Shown here in pieces: positions 46,606-57,400 of a stretch of DNA of 64,000 nt. Source of the DNA: Mytilus galloprovincialis (taxonomy: Eukaryota; Mollusca; Bivalvia; Mytilida; Mytilidae); contig NC_134843.1 in assembly GCF_965363235.1 (NCBI RefSeq), positions 89,437,795 to 89,501,794 on the forward strand. The letters are read 5' to 3'. Within the stretch, counting starts at the first letter, position 1. Each line of letters starts with the position of its first letter. Below the pieces are notes generated by a model that saw nothing but the letters and a program-made list of their open reading frames with translations, searched no databases and had not been told where the DNA came from. The position numbers and the translations under genes are program-made.

Positions 46606-47305
46606 CTAAATGCATTTGTATTCCACTTCTAAGTACTTGGTTGTTCCATAGCAAGGATCCCCATAGAGATGATGGTTTGCTGCTACTCTACAAATTCTTT
46701 TGCCATTGCATTGCCTTTTGACCATCCGATCTGAACTTGCTGATCGGCAATGAGTTGTTCTGATTGCTCCAGGGCAAATAGATGCATCAGTGGACCGCCC
46801 ATATATTGCTGACGTCACCAATATTCTCGACGCATATGGACATTTGATGTATCAAGACCTAGCTTCACATACAATTAGGTCACACCCAGAGACTAAAATA
46901 TAAAAAGGTAACAGTCATATTCAAATATCTTAGAAATTCCTGGATCTGAAACTCTAATCCTCCTCTGGCGGCCAATTAGATTACTCCAGTGTAGTGATCT
47001 CTTAATATTTTTGCATTGATAACAGAATAAGAGATGTGTGCTGCATTTTGCCAAAGAGACAGGGACGCACCAATGCGAAACGTTTTGTTTTATTATGTTG
47101 ATTCTCGTTTGACTCTCATTTATTCATTTTTGTCATAATTGTTTTGTCACCTCTGAAGTTGTTCTCTTATTTTTAGTATTTTATTTTTAATAGAACCGGA
47201 AAACTAATGTACAAAAAAACATGAATGAATAAAAAAAAATAAACCTTACCATGTTTAACCAGTACTGCAAAAACAACACAAGTAGCAAAAGTCACAAGCT
47301 GCATC
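46606..47305 (-). pseudogene. SUEL-type (rhamnose/galactose-binding) lectin with in-frame TGA
   Basis: Exon 47305-47250 starts at an acceptor (TTTTCAG), has ATG at 47304 and encodes a signal peptide, MQLVTFATCVVFAVLVKH. Exon 46892-46606 joins in phase 1 and encodes one SUEL domain: a VCE start, YIKCP, AIYGRS, THCRS, QCNGKRICRVAANH, YGDPCYGTTKYLEVEYKCI, with the family's Cys pattern and the GDPC..T.KYLEV signature. Such proteins are secreted lectins binding L-rhamnose or D-galactose, used in innate recognition. At 46854-46852 the frame reads TGA, between EARS and YIKC where family members have Leu. As written the product would stop after 31 residues. Everything else (splice sites, Cys, stop) is intact, so it may be a very young pseudogene, a null allele or a base error. 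Confidence 0.72.
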
Positions 47306-47693
47306 CTGAAAAATAACCCCAATGAAACAAACTATTAATAACAAGTCGAATTAAACTGAAGATGTGTACTATAATTGTACATACAGTTATTGATAATAGT
47401 TCTTCTATGTGCTTTACAGAACCACAACTACATGTTTGGGTTAAGGATTATTCAGATTGAAAGTTATTGATGTGTAAACTGGACCGTTGATTCACAAAAT
47501 TCAAAGTCCTTTAGACTTAATGTTTTTGAGGTAATCGACCGAGTTTATAATACGTCATTAATTCTGGGGGGTGTTTAAGCCCTATATTCATGCAAACGTA
47601 TCTTCAAATGGATATATATCTCAACTTATTAAAACATTTGCCACAAAAGCAGTTTATCCTTCGATTTTCACATTTGACTGAAGCTAGAGTGGG
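47306..47693. other. Upstream side of lectin gene
   Basis: AT-rich. Because the ATG exon begins with an acceptor, an untranslated first exon is expected further upstream; I cannot place it with confidence. Confidence 0.4.
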
Positions 47694-48292
47694 GTGCTCA
47701 TTTTCGCCATATCTTTCCATGTTTTCTTCAGTTTATGTTCAGGTCTTCATGTTTTCGAAGTGTACTGATATTTCTATATGAAGATAACTTCAAATGCAAA
47801 ATATTCTTAGCTTGAAAACGTGTTTGTTTTGAGAAAAATCATCTGAAAAGTTGGATTAAAGGGTGTTTGAAATTTCCTGAGTTTTTGTCAACGGGGACAC
47901 ATTTTCGCCGTTTTTACACATCTATTTAAAACCAAATAACTGCAGATTTAAACAATATTTATCAAATAAATGTCATTATAGATAAATAGCAGACATTTGA
48001 AAGGTGTAAATAAACTGAAATTTAGGTCAATCAGTCAAAGAATTACTAAGAAATACTTCTTTGAAATCTTTTTTTTTCATTCAGGAAATTGGCTGAAAAT
48101 CGTAGTCCGGTTTTCGGTCCTTTGCGGTAAATGCCGAAATTTGGTCTCATTTTCAAAAATAATCATATTTGTTATAAAAATATCATTTATCGGCATATTT
48201 CTGCCATTTCAGCAATCCTTTGAAGTTTTTACACCTCAAAATCATAAAACGGCGAAATTGGGTCCACGGCGAATATGAGCGCCCCACTCTAG
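47694..48292. mobile_element. MITE-like element with 25-bp terminal inverted repeats
   Basis: The left end CTAGAGTGGGGTGCTCATTT (from 47694) and right end ATGAGCGCCCCACTCTAG (to 48292) are inverted over about 25 bp with two or three mismatches. If the outer TA is a target duplication, the element is GAGTGGGG...CCCCACTC with a mariner-type TA site. The 0.6-kb interior repeats ATTTTCGCCGT-like words and has no transposase. Confidence 0.7.
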
Positions 48293-48449
48293 GTGTTTTG
48301 TTCCTTCAATCTAGAAACATCACTATTTGCTATATGTTTTTTTTTACTAAGATTTTGGTGAATAAAGATAGAAGAGTTTAATTCATTTCACCAATGCAAA
48401 ATAAAAAAAATCAAAAATTTATGAAGAGAAAATTTAATAAAGGTTTATC

Positions 48450-49025
48450 TTAAATAATGTCAGTACCGACGTACTGACTACTGAGCTGATGATACTCTCT
48501 GGGACTGATAGTCAACGTTGAGAGGTATCACTCAAATGCCGTAAAGAAAAAAAAGTGCTTTCTAAGGAGTTTTCTGAATTAATCTTCATCAGGAACGCAC
48601 AAACCCGAATACTTTAAAACCACGGATGTATGAAAACCGAAACAGTTGAAAAGCTGTATGACTATAAAGGACTTAAAAATTACAAATACTTCTAAGGTCG
48701 TCTGTGCCTAAGGGAATTAGTTTCCTCATAATTTCAAAAATTTTAAACGGAAAATATGAATAGGTTTGTTATAAATCATGTCAGAACCGAATTACTAACT
48801 TCATTGTTGGTGTTACACTCCGGGACTAATAGTCCACTAGTTGAACTACCGATCCAAAACTGTAAAAAGAGAAAACAACACGTTATAAGTATTGCATGCT
48901 GTCCGAGGCGTTTTTCTAGATTAACCTCCATCAGGAACGCTCAAAGCCGAAAATTTGAAAGCCAAGGATGTAAAAGAACCGAAACAGTTGACGAGTTTAT
49001 GACCATGAAAAACATAAAAATATAG
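48450..49025 (+). repeat. Two diverged tandem copies of a ~300-bp repeat
   Basis: The sequence from AATGTCAGTACCGACG (48457) through GGGACTGATAGTC, CTTCATCAGGAACGCAC, AACCACGGATGTATGAAAAC and CCGAAACAGTTGA returns from 48777 as ATGTCAGAACCG, GGGACTAATAGTCC, CTCCATCAGGAACGCTC, GCCAAGGATGTAAAAGAAC and CCGAAACAGTTGA. The 89-codon frame at 48756-49025 is only this repeat. Confidence 0.75.
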
Positions 49026-49949
49026 TCGATACATTGCTTTCCCACTAAATAGATTAAAGATTATTTTCACTTTTTATTTATTTTCTTTCAGACTTACAGT
49101 CAATTTGCACAAGATGTTTAACCTAAATCATTTTCTAAAATATTTTTCATGTCTATTGTGACAAATGTTATGAAAAAGTTAAGTATTAAACACAGTGATA
49201 TTTCTATATTTTTACCTTAAATCGACTCCACAAGCTTCAAGGAAATGAGAACAATCAACGTAGATATGTCACTTTTATTCAGTAAACATTACCAATTAAA
49301 AGTAATCTTTCCTCAGGAAACGGATGTTTTTTTCAGATATAGGGTTTCCTTATATTTCCGGCATAAATAGGTCGGATACAACCTAATTTTTAGAATTGCT
49401 ACATTTTTTTTTTGATACTTTGTCAATCTTCCTGAAGATTTCCTATCCAGTCATCTTCTGTGTTTGTATGGTTTAAATTTAGAACAAAACTCGTTATAAA
49501 ATTTAGCTACTGACGAAGTTCAAAATGTTATCAAAATGGATCAAAGGGAAGTTTGAGGACATTTTATGTAACATATTTTATTCAAATAAATCAAAACATA
49601 TTATACAATAATTGTATCACATGAAATAGATAGTATTCAGAAGAAAGAAAAAAAAACTTTGCTTTTATTAATCTGTCTCCAGGTATACAGATTAATTTCT
49701 TATATGATCTAAATAAAAATGCAGGACAGGGATTACAACTAAAAAAATGCACAAACTTTTCATCCTAGCCCCCACCCCAATTACAATCAAATGGTAGCTC
49801 TTTATTAATCAAGTCCACTTCCAACTGAATCGGGCATTGTGTTTCTTAAGATGGTGTTTTGTTATATACAATTTTGTGAAAAAGTATTAATCTTTTTGAT
49901 TGCATCTTCTTTCTGACATTTTTTTTACAATTAAGTTTGAATATACAAT
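49026..49949. other. Intergenic, no gene seen
   Basis: AT-rich. A GGTAAAAA donor-like site on the minus strand near 49218 could end an untranslated lectin exon, but this is a guess. Confidence 0.35.
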
Positions 49950-50740
49950 TTATTGATGCTAGTTAGTTTCACGTCTCCTCTCTAACAATTCGAGCTGCAT
50001 CGAGTTGAACGTTCTCAATTTTATTGATTAAACTGATTTTTTTAAAATTCCACACAACGTCTGTATATTCTAACACAGGTCGAATAAATGATACATAAAT
50101 TCTTTCGAGAAAAGACCTGTCATAAATATTTTGCACTTACCTCATTTTGTTTATGTTTTTGTGTGATTTTGTAGAGATATAATATTCAAAATGATAATTC
50201 CAGCTTCCATTATTTCAAGAAAAGCTAGATACCAAGATGTTTATGCTTTTCAACATTTTTAACTCTTCAGTATTTATGTATAGTGATTTGGGGGGGGGGG
50301 GGGGGGTATGGGTAGGAGGTATCATTATGTTGGTTTTTTTTTTAAATTATCATAGTTTCACTCTTTAGTTCGTTGAAATTCACAAGCCATTGCTTGGACC
50401 ATTTGTGCATTTTGTACAGGTCAATATTCAAAGTAGAACCTGATTGTTATGGAATAACAATAACATTTTAAGAAATGTCATCTGCACAGAGTTTGATTTT
50501 AGCTTTGCTATCTTTAACTATCTGGTAGCCATTCAGAGTTTGAACCGTTAAATAGCACTCTTTGGACTCTTCCAGTGGGATAATTTTCAAACTATTTTGA
50601 TAAGAAACACCTGCTTCTCCAAGTTTGAATAAAAACAATTGTACCAAACACGGTCTAAGGCTTTAATTATATCACAAAATACCACCCGTATCTCCTTACC
50701 CCTGTCTTAAGCTTTCCCAAATTTATATATTTCAAATATT
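49950..50740 (-). mobile_element. LINE remnant, middle and C-terminal RT
   Basis: The minus strand reads, in broken frames, EIYKFGKA and RGKEIRVVFCDIIKALDRVW (RT box with the D of the first catalytic motif), LNGYQIVKDSKAKIKLCADD (catalytic FADD-like box), then LNIDLYKMHKWSKQWLVNFN and a final RTFNSMQLELLERRR. This is a Jockey/CR1-type non-LTR retrotransposon; FDISKAFDRVW and FADDTSL are the intact family forms. Several stops and frame changes, plus a G17 run at 50290-50306, show it is dead. It continues upstream (on its strand) into the 75-bp array at 50740-51535. Confidence 0.75.
50290..50306 (+). repeat. Poly-G run (17 G) in LINE remnant
   Basis: Seventeen G in a row, then TATGGGTAGG. It lies inside the LINE remnant. 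Length may be uncertain in the assembly. Confidence 0.85.
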
Positions 50741-51535
50741 TATCAATTGGCTATGATATCAGTAGAGTCCCCCGTGTAAACCCAGACTGATTTTTGTTAG
50801 ACTGTTATGATATTTATCAATTGGTTATGATATCAGTAGAGTCCCCCGTGTAAACCCAGACTGATTTTTTGTTAGACTGTTATGATATTTATCAATTTTT
50901 GGTTATGATATCAGTAGAGTCCCCCGTGTAAACCCAGACTGATTTTTTGTTATAAAAAAGAAGATGTGGTATGATTGCCAATGAGACAACTATCCACAAA
51001 AGACTAGAATAAGTAGACAGCACTCTCACAAGCAAAAAAACCCTAACTGTAAAAATATAAGGGCATACACTACAGGCACAGGGACACATTCTACTGAATC
51101 CACACAGTACGAGTAACAAACCCTGCAGAAAATATAAAAAATGTTAGACTGTTATGATATTTATCAATTGGTTATGATATCACTAGAGTCCCCCGTGTAA
51201 ACCCAGACTGATTTTTTGTTAGACTGTTATGATATTTATCAATTGGTTATGATATCAGTAGAGTCCCCCGTGTAAACCCAGACTGATTTTTTGTTAGAGT
51301 GTTATGATATTTATCAATTGGTTATGATATCACTAGAGTCCCCCGTGTAAACCCAGACTGATTTTTTGTTAGACTGTTATGATATTTATCAATTGGTTAT
51401 GATATCAGTAGAGTCCCCCGTGTAAACCCAGACTGATTTTTTGTTAGACTGTTATGATATTTATCAATTGGTTATGATATCAGTGGAGTCCACAGTGTAA
51501 ACCCAGACTGATTTTTTTGTTAGACTGTTATGGTT
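50740..51535 (-). repeat. 75-bp tandem array derived from a LINE RT segment, eight units
   Basis: The block GTGTAAACCCAGACTGATTT recurs eight times; CCCAGACTGA starts at 50781, 50855, 50933, 51202, 51277, 51352, 51427 and 51502, so the period is 75 in the last five. On the minus strand the unit translates to LTKNQSGFT in one frame and GDSTDII in the next, matching the QSGFRPGDST box that lies just before the RT box of the neighbouring LINE. The array is therefore an expansion of that element's own RT segment, in the right place and sense. Unit three is followed by an inserted R1-type repeat. Confidence 0.8.
50953..51141 (+). mobile_element. R1-type repeat inserted in the 75-bp array with TGTTA duplication
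   Basis: Begins TAAAAAAGAAGATGTGGTAT and ends AAAATATAAAAAA. It interrupts an array unit exactly, flanked by TGTTA at 50948-50952 and 51142-51146; removing it plus one TGTTA restores the unit GATTTTTTGTTAGACTG. Only the first about 60 bp match the common R1 sequence; the rest (ACTACAGGCACAGGGACACA) differs, so it is a distinct subfamily. Confidence 0.85.
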
Positions 51536-51546
51536 TTGTAAATGGT

Positions 51547-52896
51547 TGTATATGTCGTGTACAAGTTGCGATTTTGTACAGGTTATAACATGTACAAAAA
51601 TATTGTACATGTTATAACTTGTATAATGCAAAAATACAAGTTATAACCTGTAAAAAAATATCTCATACATGTTATAACCTGTACAAAATATTGCTTAAAA
51701 CTGATTTTAACTTGTACAAAATTTAAAATTAATCTTAATGAAGTAAAATATACATTTAAATTTACCAATGCATAAGGAACAACAATAAATAGGCCAAAAC
51801 GTGCCTTTTTCTGTAGAGGACAATGATCATAAAGTTTCAGAAATATATGTTTCATGACTTATGTTGGCAAAATGTGGTTTCATGTAATTGTATGTGTTAT
51901 GCAGTCCATCATGGCTTAAATAAGTGTGAAACTATTTACTAAAAGCTTGCATTCCTCAATGACAATTACATAAGATACAAGTAACTAAATTCCTCCAAAA
52001 AATTTAAGAACGATTCCTAATAACTTTTTGAATTACTCCTCCCTCTCGTTTTTATAAAGTAAAGACTAAAACAATGTCTTATTATGCTTACTCTGTAAAA
52101 GTAAGAGAGAGCTGAAATAGTTTTCATTGGACCACGCTTCATTATCAATATCTTTGGATCTACTCTTCAACATTTTTGGCCTTCTGCATGACTTATGTAA
52201 ATTTATAACTCAATTTTGTTTATAAACTATAAAATCTTTGCATGAGGCGAAAGTCATTTTGATGTTTTAAATATATATCCTCTACTTTGAAAGCATGTAT
52301 TTGTGGCCTTTGGATGTTGTCTGCTCCAATGGCGGGTTGTTGTCTTTTAGACACAATAAAGTCATACCCCATTTCAATTCCCAATTTTAGTTGTAGACAC
52401 ATCTATCCTGGCTATCCTCTTATGTCTTTTAGTGTCAACTAGAAAGAAAGTATTTTACTATTGCCTTCAAAGTGGACACTCACAATTATAATTCATCAAA
52501 TAACGATATGTCCATAGATAGTCATAAGAGGATCATAAGACATGTCCTAAGATATATTTTATGACAGGTCTTAGGAATGCTTCGTTACCGACCCCTGGAC
52601 ATTAATTGTATCAAAAAAGGACAAAACACACTAACATGAAGGAATAATACAAAAGTTATGAAAATGTTATTGAGGTCAATATCATCTGTTGCGATATTAG
52701 AAAAATATCCTGATTTTTCGATTTTGTACAAGTTAAAACCATTTTTAAGCAATATTCTGTACAGGTTATAACATGTATGAGGTACTTTTGTACATGTTAT
52801 AACTCGTATTTTTGCATTATACAAGTTATAACATGTACAATATTTTTGTACATGTTATAACCTGTACAAACTCGCAACTTGTACACGACATATACA
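51547..52896. mobile_element. 1.35-kb element with ~185-bp terminal inverted repeats made of GTTATAAC palindromes
   Basis: The left end TGTATATGTCGTGTACAAGT (51547) is the reverse complement of the right end ACTTGTACACGACATATACA (to 52896). Each arm, to about 51730 and from about 52729, holds four or five copies of a palindromic 20-mer of the form GTACAGGTTATAACATGTAC. The 1-kb interior carries no transposase; 52245-52395 is a diverged relative of the 61950-62085 repeat. Class unknown to me. Confidence 0.8.
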
Positions 52897-53130
52897 TATA
52901 TACAGTAACACATCGTTCCATGTATTTTGATACTACACTAAAAAGAAAAACAAGCCTATGGTTTTTCTATTCGTTTTATTTATAACTTTTGAAAATAAAA
53001 TTAACATTTTCTCGTTTCCATTGGTCTGGGTAAATTCATTTATGTAATGACAAGTTAGATAGCTTACATAGGGGGAATTTTAAAACAGAGGATGCTATAT
53101 TTATCCCAGACACTAATGATGGATTTATAA
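52897..53130. other. Short spacer, nothing seen
   Basis: AT-rich; no gene or repeat recognised. Confidence 0.5.
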
Positions 53131-53136
53131 TGTTAA

Positions 53137-53385
53137 TATAAAAAAGAAGATGTGGTATGATTGCCAATAAGACACCGCTCCACAAGAGACCAAATGACCC
53201 AGAAATTAACAACTATAGCTCACCGTTCGGCCCATACCGTATAGTCAGCTATAAAAGGTTCCGAAATGACATATGTAAAACAGTTCAAACTTAAAAACAA
53301 AAAACCTAATTTATGTACAAAAAAAAAAAAAAAAAAATGAACGAAAAACAAATATGTAACACATTTTAATAGGAACATTTGTTTT
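53137..53385 (+). repeat. R1 repeat, truncated copy
   Basis: Begins TATAAAAAAGAAGATGTGGT, keeps GCCAATAAGACACCGCTCCA and GGCCCATACCGTATAGTCAG, and stops after AATATGTAACACATTTT. TGTTAA stands at 53131-53136 and again at 53385-53390, a probable target duplication. Confidence 0.7.
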
Positions 53386-53649
53386 GTTAAATGTTATAAT
53401 ATTACACACACTTAAAAAAAAAATGCCAGCCTCTCTGAAATTAAGATTAATAAGTTTCAACCTTATTCTCTGTAGTTTTTGATTTTGAATAAAATTCATA
53501 AGTATGTTTTAATGAAATTTTGCAAAGAAAATATTTAGAAGCAGATAAATGCTTAATAATGTATCATGATTCCAGCCCCTGTCTAAAATGCTAATATCAT
53601 CATTAAAGTTTAATTTTCCCCACATAAGTTACTGGTATATTGATGCTGA

Positions 53650-53720
53650 GTTCACACGTAATTAGCGAATTCGATTCGCATTCGATTCGGATTCAATTCG
53701 AATTAAAAGTCCGTGTGAAC
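53650..53720. repeat. Small MITE-like unit with GTTCACACG/CGTGTGAAC ends
   Basis: The ends GTTCACACG (53650-53658) and CGTGTGAAC (53712-53720) are exact inverted repeats around a run of ATTCGATTCG-like words. Confidence 0.6.
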
Positions 53721-53744
53721 GAGGCTTTAGGTATGTTGACTTTA

Positions 53745-53830
53745 AAAAAAAAGAAGATGTGGTATGATTGCCAATGAGACAACTCTCAACAAGAGACCAA
53801 AATGACCCAGAAATTAACAACTATAGCCAT
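53745..53830 (+). repeat. R1 repeat, 5' fragment
   Basis: AAAAGAAGATGTGGTATGAT, CAATGAGACAACTCTCAACA and AGAAATTAACAACTATAGCC; only the first about 80 bp of R1 are present. Confidence 0.75.
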
Positions 53831-53879
53831 ATATATAATGTGCAGAAAATATTGGTAAATAATTTAACTTTGGATTTAA

Positions 53880-54485
53880 CACATCTTCCGATTGGCTGAC
53901 GTTGTTTTGTTTATCAGCCCAAAGACATAATTTTGTCATGTGACCGTGACGTCATAAACGGTTTTTCATGGTTTACTCCTGTTTAAAACTGTTTAAAATG
54001 GAATTTAGAATTAAATTATAAGAAATGACTGTAATATTTTTCTGTCTATTCGAAATAACATAAATAATGTGGTGTACACTTCAAAATAACCCGCTCCACA
54101 TCTTTGATATTATTTCTTCAAAGACAGAAAACATATTACAGTCATTTCTTAATAAAAAAATGTACTTCAGTACTGGATCATTAAATGCCATGGATTGATT
54201 GTAAAAAAAACAATTCATTATTATGTCTTTATATAAATACATATCACATACTACTGTGAATTCAGAATTTACTGATTATTTATTATTGCAATTTTACATG
54301 ACCAACCAAAACTTGGGATTAGTTGAAACGATTTCAGGAATGCAATGCATACAGATACATGTAAATTAGAAATCAAAATGTCAGTTCTTATTATTGCAAA
54401 ACTCCCCGAGTTGTATTATTCCAATAAAAAACTTACAGTAATATGTATAATTGTGTATGTATTATATGACATGGCCTTCCAACAG
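53880..54485. other. Intergenic with a ~48-bp inverted repeat
   Basis: TATAAGAAATGACTGTAATA (from about 54016) is mirrored by TATTACAGTCATTTCTTAAT (to about 54155). The preceding part, CGATTGGCTGACG and GTGACGTCATAA, is a common mussel repeat-type block. No gene seen. Confidence 0.6.
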
Positions 54486-57400
54486 ATTTAGGAACATTAA
54501 GATTGTCTAATCGTGTTGTGTCGATGTCATCAGAGGTATCAACGTGCGTCAAGAAAGTACAAATAGTCTTACAGTGGTATGTGTAATATTCTTACAGACC
54601 TTTTGTGTAATTCTTGTAAGCTTTCTTATGTAACTTGTACACAATTACTGAATAAACATAAAAAAAAATGAAAACTTGACAGATTGAGACAAAAATGAAT
54701 CATATCAAAAATATTTATGAGATTTGGAATGTTTTTTCTATATATCTTCTACTATTAAATTTCTTAAAGATAAAACAATCATGAAAATAAAATTGTTTAT
54801 GGAAGACAACCAATTGCTTGATTTTTGTGTTGAAGTGTTTTTATTCATTGCAAGAACTACAAGACATAGATATTTGGAAAACTTGAAATTATTGATTTTC
54901 TATTGCAAGTGTCATTAAAATAGATATGAAGAATAGGTATTATGAGTACATTCCATATGCCAAATTATCAGGCTTAGGGATACTTAATTTCTATTAAGAA
55001 ATGTGAATATTATTTTTAATTACTTTGCAGCCTGTGAAAAAGATGAACTACTTCATGGAACATAGTCAGTCCTCCCCATCCATTCCACCAGTAAATAACT
55101 ATGGAAATACATATACAGGGATGGCACTGGAAAATAAACAAAGTGCTACTGTGTATACTCTGGTAAATAAATCTAATATAGTTTAATTAAATTTGGAAGG
55201 GGAGACATTACTGTATGTATAATCTGTTCTATAAAGATTGTTCACCAGAAGCATGTATTTATCATTTGAATAATGATATTGAAAAGTTCCACAAAGTAGA
55301 AAGGAATTATTATAAGTTGCAAAACTTGTTTCCCAATCCACTATAAATAAATATGTTTAAACTAACTAAAATAAAAACATTATTGTGACAGCATGTTTTC
55401 AAACGTTTTAGTACAAAGATTTGAACTATCAGTACAGATTGTATTCCAAAAGTCAAAATAAGATTAAATACAATGGTTTATATAGATAAGACACAAAATC
55501 TCTACACACTCACATAAAAAATACCAAAAAGCAAAAGATTGTTTCTCATTTTAACATCAGAGTGAGGCCTTCAACTTAGAGCAAACAATATCACAACAAG
55601 TTCAATATTGCTCCTAGCACTGTTTTTAAGTAAACTATGTGCTATATCTGTTCTTTCAAGTACACAGCTTCAGAATAATATAACAAAGATGAATACTTTT
55701 TCTCTAAAACAGTTTATCTGGTCTAAACTTAACCCTTACCCAAGAATCTGTCCTAATTGAACTGATTTATCATAATTAACACACTCAATTTGTTATATTA
55801 AACTCTATCGGTATTAGGCACCTATAGTAAAATGTTTTCTTTATTTCAATTCATTATATAAATCCTCCCAGCTCTAACATGTCAAACGACACATTGAAAC
55901 CAGTCACACCTCCATTTCTACCACCACCCAGCTTTGCTCTAGATACAGTGGGTTCCACCAGGAAACCAGTCAGTGCTAGAGGGCCGGGTTCATCTAGTTC
56001 AGTGGTGAGTAACAAAATCAGATGTGAATTGAGTTTCAAATATAAAACATGGTCTTATGATATAGTTTAGGTTTATTGGTAGCCATACAGTTATATTTAA
56101 GCTAAAAAATCCGGACCTACTCCTTTACTATTATTTATTACTAGAACACACCCGCGAAATCGCGGGCATATACAGCTTGTGAACTGTTGTAGGATGATAT
56201 TTTGTAAAAGATATTATGTACGGAGAATTTCATAAAAGGTATCAAAAGCCTCTCCCTTTTTCCAAAGTCCGATATTTGTTTCCTTTTTGTTAAATTCAAT
56301 TATTTTTTGTGTTTCTGGCCCCAGACTACAATTATTCTTCTCCTTTGCTACAATGCATCGTTTGTTAAATGTCAAATTAAATTAAAAATTTGCATCGCTT
56401 CAAACATGAAATAAATGTAACTGCTTATATATAGACCATTTTTAGTCTAATAAAATATGCTTCTAGAACAATCCATCAGTACTTTTTCTTTTGAGAGCCT
56501 TATTAACATGCCAATGGTTGGATATGAATCTTGTATAAATGACTGAGACCGACTAAGGCTAATTTGAGGGTGGTCGGAGGGGTTCTGATCCCGAAATCTC
56601 GAAATGCAGAATTTAAAGAAATTCATATCCCAAAATCCCGAAATCGAAAAATATATTGAATTTCCCGGATTCCGTAAGGATCAATCCCCAAATCCCGAGC
56701 TTAAAAACACCCGATCCCGACGTCCCGAAACAGACCCAGCCTCCCACTAATCTTTACCCTACTTTCATTTTTTGCCAAATCACTACTTTCACTTTCATCC
56801 GTGTACTATGAACATATTCTTGTTTCCACATGTTTTACTTATTTTAATATATATGCAACTGGTATGACCTTTAAATAATAAACATTTCAAAGAAAAAAGT
56901 AGACAGAATACAGAGAGTGTCTATATATTAAAGTAGTATAATCGTAGTTTACATGTATATAAACGCGAAAAATAATTGCCCTCTCTAAAGAGGTATAAAA
57001 TAATAAATGCAAATTAGCCACAAATATACATATTTTGAGTGGTATATGATTTTAAATGGTATATTTTAAAGATGTAAATTGTATTATCTGGTTCTGTCCT
57101 GGCCTCTTATAGCATTTTTAATAGTATTAAACAATGTTGTTTTCTTATATTATTTGACTCTAATTTATGTCTAATCTTACGTACTTGTATGTAATGTCAT
57201 GAAAGCTCTTTATAGGGCCCTTTAATTGGAAATAAAAATATTCTTATTCTTATAATAGTTGTGGTTTTTGCGATCTAAACACCATGACATGGAAAACGCT
57301 CTGATTGGCTTATTTATTTTTCATTTTTGTTATATATCATACGATTGGTTGTACTTGTGCTATTTCAAACCAGAAGTCTTATATTTGACTAAAAGTCAGT

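Noticed and set aside
46852-46854. TGA read as selenocysteine in the lectin
   Set aside because: SUEL lectins have no Sec position there, the expected residue is Leu, and I see no SECIS-like structure.
51583-51855. 90-codon frame in the left arm of the long-TIR element
   Set aside because: Its sequence is the palindrome array translated; it is not a transposase.
55850-55881. TATA-like TATATAAAT just before the ATG of exon 55872-56004 as a promoter
   Set aside because: It is only about 20 bases from the ATG and overlaps a good splice-acceptor tract, so an intron end is the simpler reading.
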